NCBI RefSeq assembly: GCF_004353905.1
Contig: NZ_SMOD01000005.1
Location: 186,001 to 250,000 of the forward strand
Direction: 5' to 3'
Length of the DNA: 64,000 nucleotides
Origin: Paraburkholderia guartelaensis
Lineage (GTDB): Bacteria; Pseudomonadota; Gammaproteobacteria; Burkholderiales; Burkholderiaceae
In this document: piece by piece, positions 58,501 through 64,000 of the stretch
How positions within the stretch are numbered: position 1 is the stretch's first letter
Layout of the letters: the number at the start of each line of letters is the position of its first letter
Program-made: the position numbers and the translations under genes
The notes under the pieces: model-generated
The model's database searches: none
What the model was told of the DNA's origin: nothing
Seen by the model: only the letters and a program-made list of their open reading frames with translations

Positions 58501-59142
58501 AAGGACGAAGTGCGCCGCTTCGTGCGCCAGAAGATCGGCGAGCTGAAGGAAGGGCGCGACAAGCTGATCGCGGGTGTGATCGCTTCGTTGCGCACGCAAA
58601 TGACCCAGCGCGGCAAGATGCTGATCGCGCTGCTCGACGACGGCACCGGCCAGTGCGAAGTGACGGTGTTCAACGAGCAGTTCGAAGCGCACAAGGCGCT
58701 CTTCAAGGAAGACGAGCTGCTCGTCGTGCAGGGCGGGGCGCGCAATGACGCGTTCACGGGCGGCATTCGCTTCACGGTGGATACCGTGATGGATCTGGAG
58801 CGAGCGCGCAGCCGCTATGCGCAAGCCGTGAAGCTGCAGATGAACGGCAATGCCAATGCCGGCGCGCTGCGCACGGTGCTCGAAGCGTATCGCGCGAAGC
58901 CCGACGACTCGCTTCCGGCGCCTGCCACGGAAACGCGGGGCCGCGGCGGCTTCGGGCGCGATCGCGGCGAGCGCGCGCAAGCGGTCATTCCGAACGGGCT
59001 CGCGGTGCAGATCGCTTATCGTAACGATCGAGCGGAAGGCGAAGTGCGTCTGGGCGACGCCTGGCGCGTCAAGCCTACCGACGATCTGCTCGCCGCGCTG
59101 CGTGGCGAGTTCGCGGGCAGCGAAATCGAGATCGTGTACTGA
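55585..59142 (+). CDS. dnaE: DNA polymerase III alpha subunit
   Basis: 1185 residues from ATG 55585 (1182 from ATG 55594). PHP domain at the N terminus ([14 protein letters not shown]), catalytic aspartates in [41 protein letters not shown] and [23 protein letters not shown] are intact; the OB fold and tau-binding tail follow. It is the replicative polymerase. ATG 55594 is the usual family start and sits 8 bases after a TACAAT box; ATG 55585 has AAGG upstream. Both remain possible. Confidence 0.97.
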   Translation: [1185 protein letters not shown]

Positions 59143-59152
59143 CGGGATTGGG

Positions 59153-59183
59153 CGGTATGGCAGTCTTCACTGCTGCCATGCCG
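59153..59183. terminator. hairpin between dnaE and the GT2 gene
   Basis: CGGTATGGCAG (59153-59163) pairs with CTGCCATGCCG (59173-59183), 11 bp with one G-T pair. It lies between convergent stops; there is no T run. Confidence 0.55.
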
Positions 59184-59211
59184 CACCGTGGTTCTGCGAA
59201 ACACTCGTCGT

Positions 59212-60045
59212 TTAACTCGCGAGTTCGGCCAGACCGCGTTCGGCGCGCACGGTGCCGTCCGCGATTCGCACCTTGACCCTTGCCTCGTTGGAGCTTGCCT
59301 GCGCGCGCGCTTGCTCGCGGTGCCACAGGTGGAAGATTTCCGTGGCATAGGCGCCGAGCTTGCGGTGCACGCCGCAATTGGCGAGCCGGGCCACGAAATC
59401 GGCGTCCTCGTGCCCCCAGCCGGTGAAGCTGGTATCGAACCCGTTCACGCGCTCGATGTCGCTGCGCCAGGCGCTCATGTTGCAGCCCTTGATACCGCGC
59501 CACTTGAACTGCTCGATCACGCGCCACTTGCGATCCGGCAGCTTGACGAAGAGGGGCGCGATCTTGTTGACGTGGCCAGCGAGGCGTTGCTGCACCCAGA
59601 AGCCGAAGCCTTTGTCTGCAAGCGGGATCGTCTGTGCGATCACCTGTTGCGTGAGCGTTTCGTCGAGCAGGATGCGGCTGCCGGTGATGACGGTGCGCTC
59701 GCTCGCGAGCTGCCGATGGCGCGCAACGAAATCGTGCTGCGTGACGCAGTCGCCGTCGAGAAAGATCAGGTAATCGCCGCGGGCCTGCACGATGCCCTTG
59801 TTGCGGATCTCGGCGAGGCGAAAGCCGTCGTCCGGGTGCCACACGTGCTCCATGCGCACCGGACTCGACGCCGCGCAGCGCTCCACGGTTTCGCGGGTCG
59901 CATCGGCCGAGCCGTCGTCGGCGACGATGATTTCGTAGCGCGTGTCGGACTGCGCGCTCAAGCTGGCCAGTACCCGTTCGAGCGCATCGGGCCGGTTATA
60001 GGTGCTGACGATCACCGAAATCAGCATGTCGCGACGCGCGTTCAT
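59212..60045 (-). CDS. glycosyltransferase family 2, with galactosyltransferase-like C terminus
   Basis: 277 residues. GT-A fold start LISVIVSTYNRPDALERVL, VADDGSADATRE, the DxD-type site FLDGDCVTQ and a C-terminal GWGHEDADFVARL motif (as in GT7/GT27-type domains). It probably adds a sugar to LPS core or another surface glycan, in the cytosol. GGAGAG precedes ATG 60045. Its start overlaps the stop of the upstream GT2 gene by 4 bases (ATGA). Confidence 0.9.
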   Translation of the reverse strand: MNARRDMLISVIVSTYNRPDALERVLASLSAQSDTRYEIIVADDGSADATRETVERCAASSPVRMEHVWHPDDGFRLAEIRNKGIVQARGDYLIFLDGDCVTQHDFVARHRQLASERTVITGSRILLDETLTQQVIAQTIPLADKGFGFWVQQRLAGHVNKIAPLFVKLPDRKWRVIEQFKWRGIKGCNMSAWRSDIERVNGFDTSFTGWGHEDADFVARLANCGVHRKLGAYATEIFHLWHREQARAQASSNEARVKVRIADGTVRAERGLAELAS

Positions 60046-60857
60046 CGGCTCTCCGGCGCGGCGTCGCGGGCTTTTGACGCGGCGGACTGCTGTGTTTCGA
60101 GGAGCATGAGCTTCAGGTAGCGGTAATAGGTGCCTTCGGCGTTGGAGATCGCCAGCACGAAGCCCATCTTGCCGTCGAGAAAGCCGCGCTGAATGATCCA
60201 GCTGCGCACAAACGACCAGAAGCCGTGCAGCAACGCCTTGCGCAGGCCGCCGCGCTTGCCGCGAGCCGCACCCTGGGTCGCGCCGTAGGTCGAATAGCTG
60301 TCGATTTTCCCGAGCACTTCGGAGAAGTCGCGGAAGCTGTAGTGAATCAGCGCCTGAGTGAGGGTGCCGACCCGCGCCTCGGGCGCGGCGATCACGCGTT
60401 CGTGTACGAGATCGTTCGAAAAGCGTGCCGCGTCGCGGCGAAAGAGCCGCGTCACATAGTCGGGTGACCAGCCGGAATGGCGGATCCACTTGCCGCAGTA
60501 ATTCGATTGGCGAGGCACGCGGAACAGGTCGGCGCCGTTCGTCTTCACGCTTGCGAGAATCTCGTCGCGCAGCGCAGGGGAGACGCGTTCGTCGGCGTCG
60601 AGCGAGAGGATCCACGGGCCGCGGGCCGCGTCGAGCGCGCGCTGCTTCTGCGGGCCGAAACCGGGCCAGTCGGTATCGACGACCGTCGCGCCGAACTCGC
60701 GGCAGATGGCCTGGGTGCCGTCCGTGCTGCCGGAATCGAGCACGACGATTTCGTCGACCCAGCCGTGCACGGAAGCAAGGCAGTCCCGAATATCGTGTGC
60801 TTCGTTTTTGACGATGACGATGACGCTGATCGCATCGGGTTTGGCGCTGTCGTTCAT
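60042..60857 (-). CDS. glycosyltransferase family 2, WaaE/KdtX-like
   Basis: 271 residues. DAISVIVIVKNEAHDIRDCL, DSGSTDGT, the nucleotide-sugar site LSLDADERVS and the C-terminal KALLHGFWSFVRSWIIQRGFLDGK block match the LPS-core glucosyltransferases of the WaaE/KdtX type. It is likely to add a sugar to the inner core heptose. ATG 60857 gives the family N terminus. It is translationally coupled to the downstream GT2 gene; msbA is divergent. Confidence 0.9.
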   Translation of the reverse strand: MNDSAKPDAISVIVIVKNEAHDIRDCLASVHGWVDEIVVLDSGSTDGTQAICREFGATVVDTDWPGFGPQKQRALDAARGPWILSLDADERVSPALRDEILASVKTNGADLFRVPRQSNYCGKWIRHSGWSPDYVTRLFRRDAARFSNDLVHERVIAAPEARVGTLTQALIHYSFRDFSEVLGKIDSYSTYGATQGAARGKRGGLRKALLHGFWSFVRSWIIQRGFLDGKMGFVLAISNAEGTYYRYLKLMLLETQQSAASKARDAAPESR

Positions 60858-61155
60858 CGGCGCTGGCTCGCGATGGCTGGAAGAAGGTGGAGAGGGCAGG
60901 AACGCCGGCTGGAGCCGGCCTCGCGTTCGGAGAGCGCTTCGCGCAGACGCTTGCTGCGCGTGCGTTCGTGCCCCGAAGCCGAATCGCTGAGTATATACAA
61001 AAACGCCGGCGGCTACGAAACCGCCCCGGCGCCGGCCCCGGCCGGGCAGATACATCGCCTCCTGGGCCGAACGTTTACAATGGCGTACCTGTTTGCCGGG
61101 GGGCGGGCAGATTACCCGCATTTTTTTCGAGGAAATTTTGGGCGAGAGATCAACC
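60858..61155. other. divergent region between GT2 and msbA
   Basis: 298 bases. TATACT (60990-60995, minus strand) and TACAAT (61076-61081, plus strand) are candidate -10 boxes for the two directions. No matching -35 boxes and no gene were seen. Confidence 0.45.
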
Positions 61156-62922
61156 TTGAGCAAGCCGATCGGCTCCGACACCAAGTCGTCGCCGGTCGTG
61201 ATTGGCCGGCGGCTGTGGCCGTATGTAAAGCCGCTTATGTGGGTGCTGCTCGCAGGCGTGATCGCGATGGCGGTGGTGGCCGCCACGGAAGCCGGCATTC
61301 CTGCGCTGCTCAAGCCGCTGCTCGATCACGGCTTCGGCACGCGCGGCGATCCGAAAGCGAAGTGGCTGGTGCCCGCCGCGGTCATCGGGCTGTCACTCGT
61401 ACGCGGCCTCGCGCAATACGCGTCCGGCTACTTGCTGCAGTACGTGTCGAACCGCGTGCTGCTCGCGCTGCGCCTGAAGATGTTCGAGCGCATGATTCAC
61501 GCGAGCGTCGGTTTCTTTCAGCGCGAAACCGCAAGTACGGTCATCAACGCGATCGTGTTCGAGGTCAACCAGATTCTCGGCGTGCTGCTCGGCGTGCTGG
61601 TCACGCTCGTGCGCGACTCGCTCACGGTGATCTTCCTGCTCGGCTACCTGTTCTATCTGAACTGGCGGCTCACGTTGATCGTCGCGGTGCTGCTGCCGGC
61701 TATCGGCTGGCTCGTCAGCAAGATCAACCGGCGTCTGCGCCGGCTGAACCGCGAGCATCAGATGCTCACGAACGACCTGTCCTATATCGTCGAGGAGACG
61801 GTGGGCGGCTACAAGGTCGTCAAGGTTCACAACGGCGAGAGCTACGAAAAGGACCGCTTCGGCGAAATGAGCCGCCGCCTGCGCGGCTACCAGATGCGCA
61901 TGACGGTGTCGGGCGGGCTCGCGCAGCCGCTCACGCAGTTCCTCGCTTCGATCGCGCTGGCGATCGTCATCACCATCGCCGTTGTGCAGGCCTCGAACGA
62001 CCAGACGACGGTCGGCGGCTTCGTGGCGTTCGTCACCTCGATGCTGCTCGTGATTTCGCCGCTCAAGCACCTGATCGACGTGAATCAGCCGCTGCAGCGC
62101 GGCATGACCGCAGCCGAGCTGATCTTCGGGCTGATCGATGAACCGCCCGAGCCGGCGGGCGGCGGCTTGCCGCTCGAACGCGCGCGCGGCGAAGTGGAGT
62201 TCCGCGATGTGTCGTTCGCCTATGGCGCGAGCCACCGTGTGACGCTCGACCATGTGTCGTTCCGCATCAACCCGGGCGAAATGGTGGCGCTCGCCGGTCC
62301 GTCCGGCAGCGGCAAGACCACGCTCGTGAATCTGTTGCCGCGCTTTTTCGATCCGAGCGGCGGCCAGGTGATGGTCGACGGCGTATCGATCGCCGATTAC
62401 GACGTGCATGCGCTGCGCAACCAGATCGCGATGGTGAGCCAGGACGTGGTGCTGTTCAACGACACGGTCGCGAACAACGTCGCCTATGGCCAGACCGCCG
62501 ACCGCGAGCGCGTGGAGCGCGCGCTGCGCGCCGCGAACCTGTGGGAGACGATCTCGGCGCTGCCTGAAGGCATGGAGACGCTGATCGGCGACAACGGCAT
62601 GAAGTTCTCGGGTGGCCAGCGCCAGCGCCTGGCGATCGCCCGTGCGATCTACAAGGATGCGCCGATCCTGATTCTCGACGAAGCGACGTCGGCACTCGAT
62701 TCGGAGTCGGAGCGCCACGTGCAGGCGGCGCTGGAAACGCTGATGCGCGGACGCACGACGCTCGTGATCGCGCACCGCTTGTCGACGATCGAGCGCGCGA
62801 ACCGCATCCTCGTCATGGATGGCGGCCATATCGTCGAATCGGGCACGCACCAGGAACTGCTCGAGCGGGGCGGCATGTACGCGCACCTGCACAAGATCCA
62901 GTATCAGCAGAGCGCGGCCTGA
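61156..62922 (+). CDS. msbA: lipid A/LPS flippase MsbA
   Basis: About 588 residues from a TTG start at 61156. Six helices (from [19 protein letters not shown]) precede the ABC domain: Walker [13 protein letters not shown], signature [14 protein letters not shown] and Walker [13 protein letters not shown]. It flips lipid A-core across the inner membrane. TTG is chosen because GAGAG precedes it and homologues start close to this point; a farther TTG at 61093 would add 21 residues. There is no ATG between. Divergent from the GT2 pair. Confidence 0.95.
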   Translation: MSKPIGSDTKSSPVVIGRRLWPYVKPLMWVLLAGVIAMAVVAATEAGIPALLKPLLDHGFGTRGDPKAKWLVPAAVIGLSLVRGLAQYASGYLLQYVSNRVLLALRLKMFERMIHASVGFFQRETASTVINAIVFEVNQILGVLLGVLVTLVRDSLTVIFLLGYLFYLNWRLTLIVAVLLPAIGWLVSKINRRLRRLNREHQMLTNDLSYIVEETVGGYKVVKVHNGESYEKDRFGEMSRRLRGYQMRMTVSGGLAQPLTQFLASIALAIVITIAVVQASNDQTTVGGFVAFVTSMLLVISPLKHLIDVNQPLQRGMTAAELIFGLIDEPPEPAGGGLPLERARGEVEFRDVSFAYGASHRVTLDHVSFRINPGEMVALAGPSGSGKTTLVNLLPRFFDPSGGQVMVDGVSIADYDVHALRNQIAMVSQDVVLFNDTVANNVAYGQTADRERVERALRAANLWETISALPEGMETLIGDNGMKFSGGQRQRLAIARAIYKDAPILILDEATSALDSESERHVQAALETLMRGRTTLVIAHRLSTIERANRILVMDGGHIVESGTHQELLERGGMYAHLHKIQYQQSAA

Positions 62923-62939
62923 CCCTTCTGCGCGATGAC

Positions 62940-62965
62940 GCGGCGCGTGAGTTCGAGCGCGCCGC
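62940..62965. terminator. hairpin between msbA and GT9 genes
   Basis: GCGGCGCG (62940-62947) pairs with CGCGCCGC (62958-62965) between convergent stops. No T run. Confidence 0.45.
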
Positions 62966-63021
62966 GCGCATGCAGGCGCGCCGACGCGCCGCGTGGGCCT
63001 AAGCCGCTACATTTGGCGATA

Positions 63022-63987
63022 TCAGGCGGCGGCGGGCGCTGCCTCGGGTGCGCGAGCCGCGAGTTGGCGCAGCACCGCGCCCACGAGTTGCGCAGGCGGG
63101 ATGGTGTCCACGTTGCCGGTGCCCTGCAGGCCGATGGATCGGCAGGCTTCGGTCAAGCGCAGAAACGGCGGCTCCTGATGCCGGAACAGCGAGACGCTGG
63201 GCGTTTGCGTGGTGTGGGCGACGTGCATCAGTCCGCCGTCCGCGCCCACGAACAGTTCGGCGTGCGCAACGATCTCGCGCGCCTGAAGGAACGCGAGCTT
63301 GCCGGTCAGGGAGCGAATGCGCACGTTGGCGGGTGCGCTCGCGCACAACTGCTCCGCGATTTGCGTGCCGTTGTCCGAGCCGAGTACGACGATTTCCTTC
63401 GCGGCGCCCGCGTTGTCGTACTTGCTCAACAATTCGATGACTTCGGACCAGCGGTTGTAGGTACGATCGGGGTCCACGCCGCCCGCCGCGATCGCGATGA
63501 ACGGGCGCGCAGGCAAGAGGCCGCGCACCGACTCGCGTGTCGCCGGCTTGCTGGCAAGATAGGGCTTGCTGATCGCGGCGAGCGTGTCGGCGTCGTGGCC
63601 GAGCGAGAACACGTCGTTGACGCTCGCGAAGCTGAAGCAGGTCTGGTTGCGGTCGGGACCGTTGAAGTAGCGGAAGAGGCCCGCGTACGGCAGGTTCGCG
63701 AAGTAGCGGGTCTTGATGCGAATCGAGGGCAGGTTGTACTCGGAGAGCAGGATTGCGTCGTAGCGGCTCGCATCGACCTCTTCCGGGGCGCCGTAGACCT
63801 TGCCGAACACGTCGTCTTCGTTGAAAAGCGGCACCAGCGACGGCAGCGCGAGCAGATCGACGCGCATGCCGAGGCCCTTGAGCAGCGCGCGGCCGGCCAT
63901 GTCCATCGTCGCGTCGCCGAAGTTGCGTTTGGCGTAGACCCAGAGGATGCGCTGCGATGTGTCCAGATGCGCCTGTTCGAGGCGCAT
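63022..63987 (-). CDS. glycosyltransferase family 9 (heptosyltransferase-like), possibly partial
   Basis: 321 residues from ATG 63987; the frame stays open to the window edge, so the true start may lie beyond. RILWVYAKRNFGDATMDMAGRALL at the N terminus and the C-terminal AHAELFVGADGGLMHVAHTTQTPSVSLF motif are those of ADP-heptose:LPS heptosyltransferases. It likely transfers a heptose or related sugar in LPS core building, in keeping with msbA and the GT2 genes nearby. Confidence 0.85.
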   Translation of the reverse strand: MRLEQAHLDTSQRILWVYAKRNFGDATMDMAGRALLKGLGMRVDLLALPSLVPLFNEDDVFGKVYGAPEEVDASRYDAILLSEYNLPSIRIKTRYFANLPYAGLFRYFNGPDRNQTCFSFASVNDVFSLGHDADTLAAISKPYLASKPATRESVRGLLPARPFIAIAAGGVDPDRTYNRWSEVIELLSKYDNAGAAKEIVVLGSDNGTQIAEQLCASAPANVRIRSLTGKLAFLQAREIVAHAELFVGADGGLMHVAHTTQTPSVSLFRHQEPPFLRLTEACRSIGLQGTGNVDTIPPAQLVGAVLRQLAARAPEAAPAAA

Positions 63988-64000
63988 CTGGCGGTGCGCC

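Overview
The window is a 64 kb piece of a high-GC betaproteobacterial chromosome. The gene set points to Burkholderia sensu lato (Paraburkholderia, Caballeronia or a close relative). Supporting genes are an intracellular PHB depolymerase with Cys183, a DUF3311/solute-symporter pair, DUF1841 and DUF3096 proteins, a GluQRS-TrhO pair and a second, very large FtsK. I see no rRNA, complete tRNA, insertion sequence, prophage, integrase, toxin-antitoxin, defence locus or CRISPR array. It reads as stable chromosome with small metabolic modules rather than an island.

Layout. 0-7 kb: end of an unknown gene, a CopD-family membrane protein, then a LysR regulator divergent from a three-gene operon (MHS transporter, M20 amidohydrolase, acetylpolyamine amidohydrolase-like deacetylase), then a CHR chromate-type transporter. 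7-9.2 kb: a membrane GGDEF-EAL protein. 9.5-15.7 kb: a probable MocR-controlled module (PhzF-like, RidA, aminotransferase, EamA exporter and VOC genes, divergent from a MocR regulator) with repeated TACCGGTA boxes between the arms. 15.8-22.3 kb: htpG, ubiC, a deoxyinosine glycosylase, three lipoproteins and a spermidine-synthase-like gene. 22.5-28.8 kb: the DUF3311/symporter pair, FUSC, PhnB-like VOC, transaldolase and BenE. 28.9-34.4 kb: MoxR ATPase plus VWA protein, two cytochromes c, DUF1841, nth and a soluble RsxB. 34.8-41 kb: TetR, PhaZ, GH15, DUF3096 and a secreted lactonase-fold protein. 41-48 kb: giant FtsK, META-domain lipoprotein, purT and an MliC-like protein. 48-55.3 kb: ThDP enzyme plus aldehyde dehydrogenase, RhlE helicase with a long leader, gluQ and trhO. 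55.6-64 kb: dnaE, then an envelope-glycan block (two GT2 genes, msbA, a GT9 gene cut near the window end).

The most interesting material is regulatory and contextual. There is a 13-nt-arm inverted repeat at the LysR promoter and three phased TACCGGTA-type boxes at the MocR promoter. An rsxB-nth pair looks like a remnant of the enterobacterial rsx-nth arrangement. gluQ and trhO, both acting on tRNA position 34, overlap. A MoxR/VWA pair with an altered MIDAS lies next to two cytochromes c. Two promoters (ubiC, dnaE) have a -10-like hexamer placed so that the start codon would be at or next to +1. I found no single unmistakably new system. The LysR/MHS/M20/deacetylase operon and the MocR/RidA module are the best candidates for undescribed pathways.
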